Origin: Demequina mangrovi
GTDB taxonomy: Bacteria > Actinomycetota > Actinomycetes > Actinomycetales > Demequinaceae
Length of the DNA stretch: 64,000 nucleotides
Assembly: GCF_000759715.1 (NCBI RefSeq)
Contig: NZ_BBLU01000004.1
Span: 124,001 to 188,000, forward strand
Reading direction: 5' to 3'
The notes below the pieces were generated by a model that did not search any database, was not told where the DNA came from, and worked only from the letters and a program-made list of their open reading frames with translations. A program made the translations under genes and the position numbers. Positions 1-9,245 of this stretch are shown piece by piece; the stretch's first letter is position 1, and every line of letters begins with the position of its first letter.

Positions 1-60
1 GCGCATGATCCGGGCGCAGGTGGAGCCATCATCGTCACGTTTCGATAACGGCGCAGCGGC

Positions 61-93
61 GTTCACCGGATGTTCACCGTGAGTTCAGAATCA
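61..93 (+). promoter_or_regulatory. PHO box (PhoP operator) upstream of pstS
   Basis: Three direct repeats beginning GTTCA start at 61, 72 and 83, exactly 11 bp apart: GTTCACCGGAT, GTTCACCGTGA, GTTCAGAATCA. This is the layout of actinobacterial PHO boxes bound by the response regulator PhoP under phosphate limitation. It lies 87 bp before the pstS start. TAACGT at 121-126 or TTACCT at 107-112 could be the -10. The first two units are strong and the third is weaker. Confidence 0.85.
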
Positions 94-179
94 ACCCCGT
101 GACCCGTTACCTCGCCTCCCTAACGTGTGGGTCATCCGGCAACGAGCCGGGATCACAAGAAGACGTGAGGAAATCGAAC

Positions 180-1322
180 GTGAAGCTTGCCATCCGTACC
201 GGCGCGGTGTTCACCGCGGCCGCGCTGTCGCTCTCGCTCGCCGCCTGCTCGGCCTCCAACGAGGAGCCCGCCGACACCGCCACCTCGGAGACCGCCGCCG
301 AGGCGACCGAGACCACCGAGGCGATGGAGTCGCTCTCGGGCAACCTCCAGGGCGCCGGCGCCTCGTCGCAGGAGTCCGGCATGGACGCGTGGCGCGCCAG
401 CTTCCAGGAGCTCTACCCCGACGTGACCGTCGGCTACGACCCGGTCGGCTCGGGCGGCGGCATCGAGCAGTTCCTCTCGGGCGCCGTGCCCTTCGCCGGC
501 TCGGACGGCCTCCTCGACGCCGAGGAGTACGCGACCGCGGTCGAGCGCTGCGACGGCGACGGTGGCGCGTACCACCTGCCGATGTACATCTCGCCGGTCG
601 CCGTGATCTTCAACCTCGAGGGTGTGGACTCCATCAACCTCGACGCCGAGACGATCGCGAACATCTTCGACGGCAAGATCACCACGTGGGACGACGAGGC
701 GATCGCCTCGCAGAACGAGGGCGTCGAGCTCCCGTCGAGCAACATCACCGTCGTGTTCCGTTCGGACTCGTCCGGCACCTCGGACAACTTCACCGACTAC
801 CTCGAGCAGGCGTCGAACGGCGCGTGGCCCTACGAGGCCACCAAGGAGTTCTCCACCGCCGCGTCGCAGTCGGTCGGTGCGGACGGCACCTCGGCCGTGG
901 TCGACACCGTGACGAGCACCCCCGGCGCCATCGGCTACGCCGACGCCTCGCGTGCGGGCTCGCTCGGCACCGTCGCCCTCAAGGTCGGCGAGGAGTACGT
1001 GCCCTTCTCCCCGGAGGCCGCCGCGAACATCGTCGCCGCGTCGCCGCTGTCGGAGGACGCCAACGGTGAGAACGACCTCGCGTACGCGATCGACCGCACC
1101 ACGACCGACTCCTCGGCCTACCCGCTCACGCTGGTCTCGTACCACATCGTCTGCTCGCAGTACGACGACGAGTCCGAGCGCGCGCTCGTGACGGCCTTCG
1201 AGAAGTTCGTCGCCTCGGCGGACGGCCAGGCCGCCGCCGCCTCGGCCGCCGGCTCGGCGCCGCTGTCGGACGAGCTCTCCGCGCACGTCACCGCGATCCT
1301 CGACGAGATCGCGGCGGGCTAA
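180..1322 (+). CDS. pstS: phosphate ABC transporter substrate-binding lipoprotein PstS
   Basis: High-affinity phosphate-binding lipoprotein of the Pst importer, 380 residues from the GTG at 180. That start gives a proper signal peptide (basic MKLAIR, hydrophobic core) ending in lipobox LAAC with lipidated Cys23, and GAGGAAA lies just upstream. An upstream ATG in frame at 99 would put 27 non-signal residues first and is unlikely. A Thr/Ser/Glu-rich linker follows the Cys. The phosphate-contact loop RSDSSGTSDNF is present near residue 200. First gene of pstSCAB, behind a PHO box. A perfect 16-bp hairpin after the stop probably makes pstS more abundant than the membrane subunits. Confidence 0.95.
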   Translation: MKLAIRTGAVFTAAALSLSLAACSASNEEPADTATSETAAEATETTEAMESLSGNLQGAGASSQESGMDAWRASFQELYPDVTVGYDPVGSGGGIEQFLSGAVPFAGSDGLLDAEEYATAVERCDGDGGAYHLPMYISPVAVIFNLEGVDSINLDAETIANIFDGKITTWDDEAIASQNEGVELPSSNITVVFRSDSSGTSDNFTDYLEQASNGAWPYEATKEFSTAASQSVGADGTSAVVDTVTSTPGAIGYADASRAGSLGTVALKVGEEYVPFSPEAAANIVAASPLSEDANGENDLAYAIDRTTTDSSAYPLTLVSYHIVCSQYDDESERALVTAFEKFVASADGQAAAASAAGSAPLSDELSAHVTAILDEIAAG

Positions 1323-1340
1323 GCACCTGCAGGACCCAGG

Positions 1341-1377
1341 GGTGGTGGGCTCACTCTCGACGAGTGAGCCCACCACC
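1341..1377 (+). terminator. pstS-pstC intergenic hairpin (attenuating terminator or mRNA stabiliser)
   Basis: Perfect 16-bp stem: GGTGGTGGGCTCACTC at 1341-1356 pairs with GAGTGAGCCCACCACC at 1362-1377 around a 5-nt loop. It is followed only by TTG rather than a T-run. It lies inside an operon, so partial termination or 3'-end protection of pstS mRNA is the likely role. Confidence 0.75.
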
Positions 1378-1418
1378 TTGCCCATTACGATGGTCGGACG
1401 ACCAAGGGAGAGGCGCGC

Positions 1419-2417
1419 GTGACGACCACTGAGCAGTCGCCGGGGACAGAGCCCGCGAGCGACTACGGCACCCACCCCGGGGCGATCGCCAACAGCATCT
1501 TCAAGTACCTCTCGACCGGCGCGGGATCGCTGATCCTCGTCACGCTGGCCGCCGTCGCGACCTTCCTCCTCGTCGAGGCCTGGCCCGCGATCAGCGCCGC
1601 GGGCGGCGACCTGGGCGACAAGGTCTCCTTCATCAAGCCGGAGGACGGCCAGGGCCTGCTCGAGATCATCGGCTTCCTGGTCTACGGGACCGTGCTGATC
1701 TCGGTGATCGCGCTCCTCATCGGCACCCCGGTGTCGATCGGCATCGCGCTGTTCATCTCGCACTTCGCCCCGCGCCGCGTCGCGCAGGGTCTGGGCTACC
1801 TCATCGACCTGCTCGCGGCCGTGCCCTCGGTGGTCTACGGCCTGTGGGGCGTCGCGGTCCTCGTGCCGTTCCTGCAGCCGTTCTATCAATGGCTCGCGGA
1901 CAACTTCGGATGGATCCCGCTCTTCGCCCCGCCGGAGTCCGGCGAGGTCTTCACCGGCCGCGTGGCGCTCTCCGCGGGCATCGTGCTCGCGATCATGATC
2001 ATCCCGATCATCTCCGCCGTCTCGCGCGAGGTGTTCCTGCAGACGCCCAAGCTCCACGAGGAGGCCGCGCTCGCGATGGGCGCGACGCGCTGGGAGATGA
2101 TCCGCATGGCGGTCTTCCCGTTCGGCCGCTCGGGCATGATCGGCGCGACGATGCTGGGCCTGGGCCGCGCGCTCGGCGAGACGATGGCCGTGCTGATGAT
2201 CATCAGCCCCGGACTCACCTTCTCGTCGCACATCCTGCAGCCCAACCAGCACAACACCATCGCCGCCTACATCGCGCTGCAGTTCCCCGAGGCCAACGCC
2301 CTCGGTGTGAACTCGCTCATCACGATGGGCCTCGCCCTGTTCCTCATCACCCTGCTCGTGAACATGCTCGCGCGCTGGGTCGTGTCCCGCCGCAGCGAGT
2401 TCTCGGGAGCCAACTGA
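1419..2417 (+). CDS. pstC: phosphate ABC transporter permease PstC
   Basis: Inner-membrane permease subunit of the Pst phosphate importer, 332 residues, GTG start preceded by AAGGGAGAGG. Six hydrophobic segments are visible. The region around EVFLQTPKLHEEAALAMG followed by ATRWEMIRMAVFPFG is the EAA loop that contacts PstB. The stop overlaps the pstA start by one base (TGATG), so the two permeases are translationally coupled. Length and motifs are normal for the family. Confidence 0.95.
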   Translation: MTTTEQSPGTEPASDYGTHPGAIANSIFKYLSTGAGSLILVTLAAVATFLLVEAWPAISAAGGDLGDKVSFIKPEDGQGLLEIIGFLVYGTVLISVIALLIGTPVSIGIALFISHFAPRRVAQGLGYLIDLLAAVPSVVYGLWGVAVLVPFLQPFYQWLADNFGWIPLFAPPESGEVFTGRVALSAGIVLAIMIIPIISAVSREVFLQTPKLHEEAALAMGATRWEMIRMAVFPFGRSGMIGATMLGLGRALGETMAVLMIISPGLTFSSHILQPNQHNTIAAYIALQFPEANALGVNSLITMGLALFLITLLVNMLARWVVSRRSEFSGAN

Positions 2418-3379
2418 TGACCCCCACCACCGCCTCGTCGCCCCTGGGCGCGCTCTCGACGTCGCGCCGGCTCAAGAACGTCGGCATGACCGTCGTCATC
2501 TACATCGCGTTCGCGCTCGCCGTCATACCGCTGGTCTGGCTCGCGGTGACGGTGGTGAGGAACGGCCTCGACCGCTTCTTCATCTCCGACGCCGAGGGGC
2601 TCGACGCGGGCTTCAACCTCGAGTTCCTGCAGCAGAGCATGCGCGGCGTGTTCGGCGCGGAGGCCTCGTTCGGCGGCATCGCGCACGCCATCAACGGCAC
2701 GCTGCTCATGACGCTCGCCGCGACCGTCATCTCGGTGCCGATCGGCCTGCTCACCGCCATCTATCTGGTGGAGTACGGCAGCGGCTGGCTCAAGCGTGCG
2801 ATCACCTTCTTCGTCGACGTCATGACGGGCATCCCGTCCATCGTCGCGGGTCTGTTCGCGTACTCGCTCTTCGCGATCATCGCGGGCCCGGGCACCAAGC
2901 TCGGCATCGTCGGCGCCGTCGCGCTGTCCGTGCTCATGATCCCGGTGGTCGTGCGCTCGTCGGAGGAGATGCTGCGTCTCGTGCCCAACGAGCTGCGCGA
3001 GGCGTCCTACGCGCTGGGCGTGCCCAAGTGGCTCACGGTCCTCAAGGTCGTGGTGCGCACCGCGATCGCCGGTATCACCACGGGCGTCACGCTCGCGATC
3101 GCGCGCGTCATCGGTGAGACCGCGCCGCTGCTGGTCGCGGTCGGCGTGACGGACTCGATGAACCTCAACCTCTTCGAGGGCCGCATGATGTCGCTGCCGG
3201 TCTACATCATCTCGGAGTACGAGAAGGGTGCGCTGCCGTGTGCGACCGACACCTGCATCGGCGAGATCACGCAGTACCGCGCGTGGGCGGCGGCGCTGGT
3301 CCTCATCCTCATCGTGATGGCCCTCAACCTCATCGCCCGCCTCATCGCCCGCTTCTTCTCCCCCAAGACCGGCCGCTGA
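2417..3379 (+). CDS. pstA: phosphate ABC transporter permease PstA
   Basis: Second permease subunit of the Pst complex, 320 residues from the ATG at 2417 that overlaps the pstC stop. An open frame continues upstream but lies inside pstC and is not used. Multiple membrane segments are visible. The EAA-type loop reads [21 protein letters not shown], and the family sequence [18 protein letters not shown] is present. The C-terminus ([20 protein letters not shown]) is the usual last helix. Forms the channel with PstC. Confidence 0.95.
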   Translation: MTPTTASSPLGALSTSRRLKNVGMTVVIYIAFALAVIPLVWLAVTVVRNGLDRFFISDAEGLDAGFNLEFLQQSMRGVFGAEASFGGIAHAINGTLLMTLAATVISVPIGLLTAIYLVEYGSGWLKRAITFFVDVMTGIPSIVAGLFAYSLFAIIAGPGTKLGIVGAVALSVLMIPVVVRSSEEMLRLVPNELREASYALGVPKWLTVLKVVVRTAIAGITTGVTLAIARVIGETAPLLVAVGVTDSMNLNLFEGRMMSLPVYIISEYEKGALPCATDTCIGEITQYRAWAAALVLILIVMALNLIARLIARFFSPKTGR

Positions 3380-3398
3380 GCCAGAACCCGGAGACACC

Positions 3399-4178
3399 GT
3401 GTCCAAGCGCATCGACGTCAACAACCTGAACGTCTACTACTCGAACTTCCTGGCGGTCGAGGACGTGTCCCTCGCGATCGAGCCGAAGTCGGTGACGGCG
3501 TTCATCGGCCCGTCGGGCTGCGGCAAGTCGACGTTCCTCCGCACCCTCAACCGCATGCACGAGGTCATCCCCGGTGCGCGCGTGGAGGGCGAGGTGCTGG
3601 TCGACGGCGTCAACCTCTACGGCGACAACGTCGACCCGGTCACGGTCCGCCGCCACGTCGGCATGGTCTTCCAGCGTCCCAACCCGTTCCCGACGATGTC
3701 GATCGCGGAGAACGTGCTCGCGGGTGTGAAGCTCAACAGCAAGCGCATGTCCCGCTCGGACGCGGACGACCTGGTCGAGTCGTCGCTGCGCGGCGCCAAC
3801 CTCTGGGAGGAGGTCAAGGACCGCCTCGACAAGCCCGGCTCCTCGCTCTCCGGCGGTCAGCAGCAGCGTCTGTGCATCGCGCGCGCGATCGCGATCAAGC
3901 CCGACGTGCTCCTCATGGACGAGCCCTGCTCGGCGCTCGACCCGATCTCGACGCTCGCGATCGAGGACCTCATGCAGGAGCTCAAGGACGAGTACACGAT
4001 CGTCATCGTGACGCACAACATGCAGCAGGCCGCGCGCGTGTCCGACCGCACCGCCTTCTTCAACATCGCGGGCACGGGCAAGCCGGGCAAGCTCATCGAG
4101 ATGAACGACACCCCGACGATGTTCTCGACGCCGTCCGAGAAGGCCACCGAGGACTACATCTCGGGCCGCTTCGGCTGA
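3399..4178 (+). CDS. pstB: phosphate ABC transporter ATP-binding protein PstB
   Basis: ATPase driving phosphate import, 259 residues, GTG start with GGAG upstream. Walker [10 protein letters not shown] is at residues 37-45, the PstB-typical [12 protein letters not shown] is the Q-loop, the signature LSGGQQQR is near 150, Walker B LLMDEP near 170, and the H-loop VTHNMQQA follows. Last gene of the operon; no phoU follows, so the PhoU homologue must be elsewhere. A strong bidirectional hairpin closes the transcript 45 bp downstream. Confidence 0.96.
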   Translation: MSKRIDVNNLNVYYSNFLAVEDVSLAIEPKSVTAFIGPSGCGKSTFLRTLNRMHEVIPGARVEGEVLVDGVNLYGDNVDPVTVRRHVGMVFQRPNPFPTMSIAENVLAGVKLNSKRMSRSDADDLVESSLRGANLWEEVKDRLDKPGSSLSGGQQQRLCIARAIAIKPDVLLMDEPCSALDPISTLAIEDLMQELKDEYTIVIVTHNMQQAARVSDRTAFFNIAGTGKPGKLIEMNDTPTMFSTPSEKATEDYISGRFG

Positions 4179-4222
4179 TCGACGTGCCGGGCCCCGCATG
4201 AGGGGCGGGCCCGGACAAGCAG

Positions 4223-4250
4223 AAGGGGCGCCCCATCCGGGGCGCCCCTT
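4223..4250. terminator. bidirectional terminator between pstB and a convergent lipoprotein gene
   Basis: Perfect 12-bp stem AAGGGGCGCCCC (4223-4234) and GGGGCGCCCCTT (4239-4250) around loop ATCC. The A/T ends of the stem give short U-runs in both directions. Both flanking genes point into it. Confidence 0.85.
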
Positions 4251-4272
4251 CGTGCGTCTGCTGGAGCGGCCG

Positions 4273-4734
4273 CTACAGGTTGTCGAGCTCCGGCGCGTAC
4301 TCGGGCAGCGTGCCGTCGAGCACCGGCACGGACTCGACGATCTGACCCTGGTCCTGCGTCTGGAGGATGACCTCCTGCAGCAGGCCGGGCGCCGCGGTGG
4401 AGGTGCCGGTGACGTGCGTCTCGCCCTCCTCGCCGCCCAGGCGGACCGTCTGTCCCGCGGGGATCTCGACGGTGACGATGCTCGCGCCGTCGACGCTCGC
4501 GGCCACGGTCGCGTCCTCGTCGCCGGCGTTGCGCAGCGAGCCGGTGAGCACGGCGGGCGCGCCCTCCGCCTCGGTGATGACGAGCAGGTTCAGCCCGGTC
4601 ACCTCGCCGATCTCGATGCTCACGCCGTCCGAGGCGTCGTACGCCTGCTGCGTCGTGATCGGGTTGACGGCGCTGCAGCCGGTGGCCAGGACGGCGACGG
4701 CGGCGAGCGGGATGGCGCGTGCGGTGAGCTTCAC
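4273..4734 (-). CDS. small putative lipoprotein of unknown function
   Basis: 153 residues with a clear lipoprotein signal: MKLTARAIP, hydrophobic stretch, then lipobox LATGC with lipid Cys20. The mature part has no cysteine pair or catalytic motif I recognise; it looks like a beta-rich extracytoplasmic domain, possibly immunoglobulin-like. GTG start with GGAAAGGT upstream and a TATCCT -10 candidate at 4767-4772 (reverse strand). Transcribed divergently from carD, and similar small lipoproteins are common beside carD in Micrococcales (recalled, not checked). Function unknown. Confidence 0.8.
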   Translation of the reverse strand: MKLTARAIPLAAVAVLATGCSAVNPITTQQAYDASDGVSIEIGEVTGLNLLVITEAEGAPAVLTGSLRNAGDEDATVAASVDGASIVTVEIPAGQTVRLGGEEGETHVTGTSTAAPGLLQEVILQTQDQGQIVESVPVLDGTLPEYAPELDNL

Positions 4735-4870
4735 GGCGGGGACCTTTCCGGGGTGATGTCACTGGAAGGATAGTGGCTCCGCGTGCCGGACGGGCACCCC
4801 GGGAGGCGTACGGGGACCTCGGTCCCGCTGCCAGGCGGAATGCGCCTGTTATTGCGGTTTTGCGAACTGG

Positions 4871-4876
4871 TAGAAT
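4871..4876 (+). promoter_or_regulatory. probable -10 element of the carD promoter
   Basis: TAGAAT preceded by TGG (extended -10 form), about 31 bp before the carD ATG. TTGCGG at 4852-4857 is too close (13 bp) for a classic -35, so an extended -10 reading is preferred. Confidence 0.5.
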
Positions 4877-4907
4877 GGAGCTCCGTCGAGAAGGGGATTA
4901 CTCCACC

Positions 4908-5390
4908 ATGAACTTCGTCGTTGGCGAGACAGTCGTCTACCCCCACCATGGGGCGGCCCAGATCCAGGACATCAAGAAGCGCATCATCCGGGGTGAGGAG
5001 AAGACCTACCTCAAGCTGAAGGTGGCGCAGGGTGACCTGACGATCGAGGTCCCGGCGGAGAACGTCGACCTGGTGGGTGTCCGCGACGTCGTCGACCAGG
5101 CGGGTCTCGAGAAGGTGTTCGGCGTGCTGCGCGAGCCCTACATCGAGGAGCCGACCAACTGGTCGCGCCGCTACAAGGCCAACGTCGAGAAGCTGGCCTC
5201 CGGCGACGTCATCCGCGTCGCCGAGGTGGTCCGCGACCTGTCGCGTCGCGACACCGACAAGGGCCTCTCCGCCGGCGAGAAGCGCATGCTCCACAAGGCG
5301 CGTCAGATCCTCGTGAGCGAGCTCGCCCTCGCGGAGAAGTGCGACGAGGGCGCCGCCGAGGCGCGACTCGACGAGGTCCTCGCCTCGTGA
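4908..5390 (+). CDS. carD: CarD family RNA polymerase-binding transcription factor
   Basis: Essential global regulator in actinobacteria that binds the RNA polymerase beta subunit and stabilises open complexes at rRNA and other promoters. 160 residues from ATG 4908, with AAGGGG upstream. The N-terminal RNAP-interaction (Tudor-like) domain begins [17 protein letters not shown], the hallmark of the family, and the C-terminal helical DNA-binding half includes [13 protein letters not shown]. The stop overlaps the ispD start (GTGA), so ispD and ispF translation is tied to it. The order carD-ispD-ispF-cysS-rlmB is the same as in Mycobacterium tuberculosis (established knowledge). Confidence 0.97.
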   Translation: MNFVVGETVVYPHHGAAQIQDIKKRIIRGEEKTYLKLKVAQGDLTIEVPAENVDLVGVRDVVDQAGLEKVFGVLREPYIEEPTNWSRRYKANVEKLASGDVIRVAEVVRDLSRRDTDKGLSAGEKRMLHKARQILVSELALAEKCDEGAAEARLDEVLAS

Positions 5391-6082
5391 CCGTCGCGGC
5401 CGTCGTCACGGCCGCGGGCTACGGGACCCGGCTGGGGTCCGACCTTCCCAAGGCGCTCGTCGCCGTGGCGGGCGAACCGCTCGTCGCGCACGCCGTGCGC
5501 CGGATCGCGCGCGTCGCCACCCGTGTGGTGGTGACCGCGCCTCCCACCCACCTCGAGGACTTCGCGCGCGCCCTCGCGGGGGTCGCCGCGGCCGGCGAGG
5601 TGCGCATCGTCCCCGGCGCGGGGACCCGCCAGGAGTCCGTCAACGCCGGGCTCGCCGCGCTGGGGCTGGGCTCCCACGACATCGTCCTGGTGCACGATGC
5701 CGCTCGCGCCTTCCAGCCCGTCGAGGCGATGCGGGCCGTGATCGACGCGATCGAGGCAGGCGCGGACGGGGCGATCCCCGTGGTGCCGGTGGTCGACACC
5801 CTCGTCACCGCGCCCGATCCCGACGGCGCGCTCGGCGCCCCCGTCGACAGGACGGGCTTCCGCATCGTCCAGACCCCGCAGGGCTTCCGCGCGGCCGCGC
5901 TGCTCGACGCGCACGCGCGCGGCGGCTCGGGCGCGACCGACGACGCGACGCTCGCGCGCGAGCTCGGCTACCGCGTGGTCGCGACCGAGGGCCACGAGTG
6001 GGGCGTCAAGGTGACGCATGCGGGCGACCTCGCCCTCGCGGAGCACATCGCGGCGCTGTCCGCGGAACAGGAGACGGTGTGA
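5387..6082 (+). CDS. ispD: 2-C-methyl-D-erythritol 4-phosphate cytidylyltransferase
   Basis: Third step of the MEP isoprenoid pathway: CTP plus MEP gives CDP-methylerythritol. 231 residues from GTG 5387, which overlaps the carD stop by 4 bp. The CTP-binding signature [16 protein letters not shown] is at the N-terminus, [10 protein letters not shown] is the metal/nucleotide site, and [11 protein letters not shown]-type sequence is near residue 165. The in-frame region before 5387 lies inside carD. Stop overlaps ispF by 4 bp. Confidence 0.95.
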   Translation: MTVAAVVTAAGYGTRLGSDLPKALVAVAGEPLVAHAVRRIARVATRVVVTAPPTHLEDFARALAGVAAAGEVRIVPGAGTRQESVNAGLAALGLGSHDIVLVHDAARAFQPVEAMRAVIDAIEAGADGAIPVVPVVDTLVTAPDPDGALGAPVDRTGFRIVQTPQGFRAAALLDAHARGGSGATDDATLARELGYRVVATEGHEWGVKVTHAGDLALAEHIAALSAEQETV

Positions 6083-6552
6083 GCCTTCCGCGTACCGGCA
6101 TCGGCGTGGATGTCCACGCCTTCGGAGGCGGCCGCGAGCTGCGGCTCGCGGGCCTGGCCTGGCCGGGCGAGCAGGGTCTCGAGGGTCACTCGGATGCCGA
6201 CGTCGCGGCGCACGCGGCCTGCGACGCGCTGCTGTCCGCGGCCGGTCTCGGCGACCTGGGCGCGAACTTCGGCACCTCGCGCCCGGAGTGGGCGGGCGCG
6301 GCCGGCACCGCGCTGCTCGCGGAGTCGGCGCGGCTGGTGCGCGAGGCCGGCTTCGTGATCGGCAACGTCGCGATCCAGGTGATCGGCAACCGCCCCAGGC
6401 TCGCGCCCCGGCGCGCCGAGGCGGAGGCGGCCCTGTCCGAGGCATGCGGAGCCCCGGTGACCGTCGCCGGCACCACCACCGACGGGCTGGGGCTCACCGG
6501 CCGCGGCGAGGGCGTCGCCGCGATCGCCACCGCGCTCATCGTCGCCGCCTGA
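6079..6552 (+). CDS. ispF: 2-C-methyl-D-erythritol 2,4-cyclodiphosphate synthase
   Basis: Cyclises CDP-ME 2-phosphate to MEcPP in the MEP pathway, normally as a zinc-dependent homotrimer. 157 residues from GTG 6079, overlapping ispD by 4 bp. Zinc ligands are seen in GIGVDVHAF (Asp and His of DVH) and in [18 protein letters not shown]. The C-terminal substrate motif [14 protein letters not shown] is intact. The ispD-ispF pair supplies isoprenoid precursors, including those used by the carotenoid cyclase encoded at 33.2 kb. Confidence 0.96.
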   Translation: MSLPRTGIGVDVHAFGGGRELRLAGLAWPGEQGLEGHSDADVAAHAACDALLSAAGLGDLGANFGTSRPEWAGAAGTALLAESARLVREAGFVIGNVAIQVIGNRPRLAPRRAEAEAALSEACGAPVTVAGTTTDGLGLTGRGEGVAAIATALIVAA

Positions 6553-6570
6553 CCCCGCGCCCTCCTGGGC

Positions 6571-6701
6571 CGGGACGCTCACCATGCATTCTCGGGCGAA
6601 GCTGCACCGGACGGGACAGTCATCCGCGCCGCTGCGCAGCAGATGTGGGTGAGCGTCCCGCCCGATGCTCGGGAGCCCCAGAAGTGCAGGTGAGCGTCCC
6701 G
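6571..6701. repeat. intergenic nested inverted-repeat cluster, copy A
   Basis: Four copies of a 13-bp unit fill the ispF-cysS gap. Two are forward (CGGGACGCTCACC 6571-6583, CGGGACAGTCATC 6612-6624) and two are reverse (GGTGAGCGTCCCG 6648-6660 and 6689-6701). The outermost pair is a perfect inverted repeat. Same layout as the clusters at 15440 and 55142, so this is a dispersed repeat family. No terminal transposon features are seen. Confidence 0.8.
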
Positions 6702-6750
6702 ACCGGCTCGGGGCCCCGCAGCGGCGCGCGCTCCCGGTAGCCTGGGGCGC

Positions 6751-8175
6751 GTGACCCTCCGCCTGTACGACACCGCCACGCGCGAAGAGCGCGACTTCCA
6801 GCCCCTGACCCCGGGCAAGGCGAGCATCTACCTGTGCGGTCCGACGGTCCAGAGCTCGCCGCACGTGGGCCACCTGCGCAGCGCCGTCGCCTTCGACGTG
6901 CTGCAGCGCTGGCTCGAGCGGTCGGGCTACCAGGTCAGCCTGGTGCGCAACGTCACCGACATCGACGACAAGACCCTGGTCAAGGCCGCCGACGCCGGCT
7001 GGGAGTGGTGGGCGTGGGCGCTGCGCTACGAGCGCGAGTTCCAGGCCGCGTACGCCGCCGTCGGCGTCAAGGCGCCCGCCGCCGAGCCCCGCGCGACCGG
7101 CCACATCCCCGAGATCCTCGAGATGATCACGCGGCTCATCGACAACGGGCACGCGTACGAGCAGGGCGGATCGGTGTACTTCGACGTGCGCTCGTTCCCG
7201 GGCTACGGTTCGCTCACGCGCCAGGCGCTCGACGACCTCTCCCCGGCCCAGGACTCGCCCTCCGAGGAGAAGCGCGACCCGCACGACTTCGCGCTGTGGA
7301 AGGCCCGCAAGGCCGATGAGCCCGAGACCGCCTCGTGGGACTCGCCCTGGGGCCCCGGCCGCCCGGGCTGGCACATCGAGTGCTCGGCGATGGCGCATCG
7401 CTACCTGGGCGAGGAGTTCGACATCCACGGCGGCGGCCTCGACCTGCGGTTCCCGCATCACGAGAACGAGCAGGCGCAGTCGCAGGCCGCGGGCTACGGC
7501 TTCGCCCGCCTATGGATGCACTCGGCCTGGGTGACGCAGTCCGGCACCAAGATGTCCAAGTCGCTGGGCAACGGGCTGCTGGTGTCCGAGGTGCTCGCGC
7601 ACCACGAGCCGGCCGCGCTGCGGCTCGCGCTCGCGGCCGTGCACTACCGGTCGATGCTCGAGTACTCGCCCCAGACGCTGGACGAGGCGTCGGCGCAGTG
7701 GGCGCGCTTCCAGGGCTTCGTCAGCCGCGCCACCGAGAAGGTCGGGGTCGTGTCGGGCGAGCAGGTCGCCACGGCGGAGCTGCCCGCGGCCTTCGTCGAG
7801 GCGATGGACGACGACCTGGGCGTGCCGCGCGCGCTCGCGGTCATCCACGAGACCGTGCGGGCGGGCAACGCCGCCCTCACCGCGGGGGACGATGCGGCGG
7901 TCGCCGCCGCGCTGCTGTCCGCCCGCGCGATGCTCGACGTGCTGGGCCTCGACCCGGCGGCGCCCGAGTGGGCGGGGGAGAAGGCAGGGGCCTCCGACGC
8001 CGCGATGGCCGCGCTCGACTTCCTGGTGCAGGCGGACATCCAGGCGCGTGCCGAGGCGCGCGCCGCGAAGGACTGGGCGACGGCGGACGCGATCCGCGAT
8101 CGGCTCGCGGGCGCCGGCATCGTCATCGCCGACGCGGCGGACGGCGCGCGCTGGTCCCTCGCCTCCGAGTCCTGA
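6751..8175 (+). CDS. cysS: cysteinyl-tRNA synthetase
   Basis: Charges tRNA-Cys; class I synthetase of 474 residues. The first zinc Cys is C29 in YLCGPTVQ, the HIGH-type motif is HVGH at 38-41, further zinc ligands are C211 (WHIECSAMA) and the FPHHENE segment, and the KMSKS loop is exactly KMSKS at 267-271. The GTG at 6751 follows TAGCCT (6738-6743) by 7 nt with no Shine-Dalgarno, which fits a leaderless transcript. Followed by rlmB as in other actinobacteria. Confidence 0.97.
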   Translation: MTLRLYDTATREERDFQPLTPGKASIYLCGPTVQSSPHVGHLRSAVAFDVLQRWLERSGYQVSLVRNVTDIDDKTLVKAADAGWEWWAWALRYEREFQAAYAAVGVKAPAAEPRATGHIPEILEMITRLIDNGHAYEQGGSVYFDVRSFPGYGSLTRQALDDLSPAQDSPSEEKRDPHDFALWKARKADEPETASWDSPWGPGRPGWHIECSAMAHRYLGEEFDIHGGGLDLRFPHHENEQAQSQAAGYGFARLWMHSAWVTQSGTKMSKSLGNGLLVSEVLAHHEPAALRLALAAVHYRSMLEYSPQTLDEASAQWARFQGFVSRATEKVGVVSGEQVATAELPAAFVEAMDDDLGVPRALAVIHETVRAGNAALTAGDDAAVAAALLSARAMLDVLGLDPAAPEWAGEKAGASDAAMAALDFLVQADIQARAEARAAKDWATADAIRDRLAGAGIVIADAADGARWSLASES

Positions 8176-8233
8176 CCACCCGTCGGGACCGCTGCGGCGG
8201 ACGGGCGCATCGTCCGCTATTACCCTTGTAGTC

Positions 8234-9199
8234 ATGGCAGGTAACTCGAAGCGCCGCGGCGCGACCCGGAACGCGGGGTCCAAGAAGGGCGCTCAGGTCG
8301 GCACCGGCGGCCACGGACGCAAGTCCCTCGAGGGCAAGGGCCCGACCCCCAAGGCGGAGGACCGCCCCAACCACAAGGCGTACAAGGCCAAGGTGCGCGC
8401 CGAGAAGGAGGCCGCCAAGCGGCCCCAGACTGCGGGCAGGACCACCCCGCGTGACCGCACCTCGCGCGCGAGCGACCTCGTGGTGGGGCGCAACAGCGTG
8501 CTCGAGGCGCTCCGCGAGGGCATGAAGGCCACGATGCTGAGCGTCTTCAACCGCATCGACGCGGACGACCGCATCACCGAGATCGTCTCGCTCGCGGTCG
8601 AGCAGGGGATCACCGTGCGCGAGGTCACCAAGGCGACGCTCGACGCGCTGGCCGACGGATCGCCGCACCAGGGCGTCGCGCTCGAGGTCCCGCCGTACGA
8701 GTACGCCGACCCGAAGGACCTGCTCGAGGCGCCCTCGCCGGTGCGCATCATGGCGCTCGACGGGATCCAGGATCCGCGCAACCTGGGCGCGATCGTGCGC
8801 TCGGCGGCGGCCTTCGGCGCGTCGGGCGTGCTCATCCCCGAGCGCCGCGCCGCCGGAATGACCGTCGCGGCCTGGAAGGTGTCCGCGGGCGCGGCCTCGC
8901 GCCTGCCCGTCGCGCGTGCGACCAACGTGGTCCGCACGCTCGAGGAGTACAAGAAGCAGGGCCTGTTCGTGCTCGGTCTCGCCGGTGACGGCGAGGTCGA
9001 CCTCCACGAGTCGAACCTGCTCGACGGCCCGCTCGTCATCGTCGTGGGCGCCGAGGGCGAGGGCCTGTCGCGGCTGGTGCGCGAGGCGTGCGACCAGGTG
9101 GTCTCGATCCCGATCGCGGCCACCACGGAGAGCCTCAACGCCTCCGTCGCGGCCTCGCTAGCGCTCTACGAGGCATCCAAGGCGGCGGCGCGCGCGTAG
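8234..9199 (+). CDS. rlmB: 23S rRNA (guanosine-2'-O-)methyltransferase RlmB family (SpoU/TrmH class)
   Basis: SPOUT-fold ribose methyltransferase, 321 residues. A lysine/glycine-rich basic N-terminal tail (about residues 1-80) precedes the L30-like substrate domain (VVGRNSVLEALREG). The trefoil-knot motifs follow: NLGAIVRSAAAFGA, IVVGAEGEGLSRLVRE and SLNASVAASLALYE. The ATG at 8234 has no Shine-Dalgarno; TACCCT at 8221-8226 ends 7 nt before it, so a leaderless message is likely. An in-frame extension upstream lies inside cysS and is rejected. Exact target inferred from family (Gm2251-type). Confidence 0.88.
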   Translation: MAGNSKRRGATRNAGSKKGAQVGTGGHGRKSLEGKGPTPKAEDRPNHKAYKAKVRAEKEAAKRPQTAGRTTPRDRTSRASDLVVGRNSVLEALREGMKATMLSVFNRIDADDRITEIVSLAVEQGITVREVTKATLDALADGSPHQGVALEVPPYEYADPKDLLEAPSPVRIMALDGIQDPRNLGAIVRSAAAFGASGVLIPERRAAGMTVAAWKVSAGAASRLPVARATNVVRTLEEYKKQGLFVLGLAGDGEVDLHESNLLDGPLVIVVGAEGEGLSRLVREACDQVVSIPIAATTESLNASVAASLALYEASKAAARA

Positions 9200-9206
9200 C
9201 GGCGGG

Positions 9207-9226
9207 CCGGGCCCGCAGAGGCCCGG
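9207..9226. terminator. short hairpin between convergent rlmB and DUF4032 gene
   Basis: CCGGGCC (9207-9213) and GGCCCGG (9220-9226) with a 6-nt loop. Lies in the 46-bp gap between two convergent genes, with no U-run. Confidence 0.45.
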
Positions 9227-9245
9227 GGTCCCGCGAGGCTGAACG

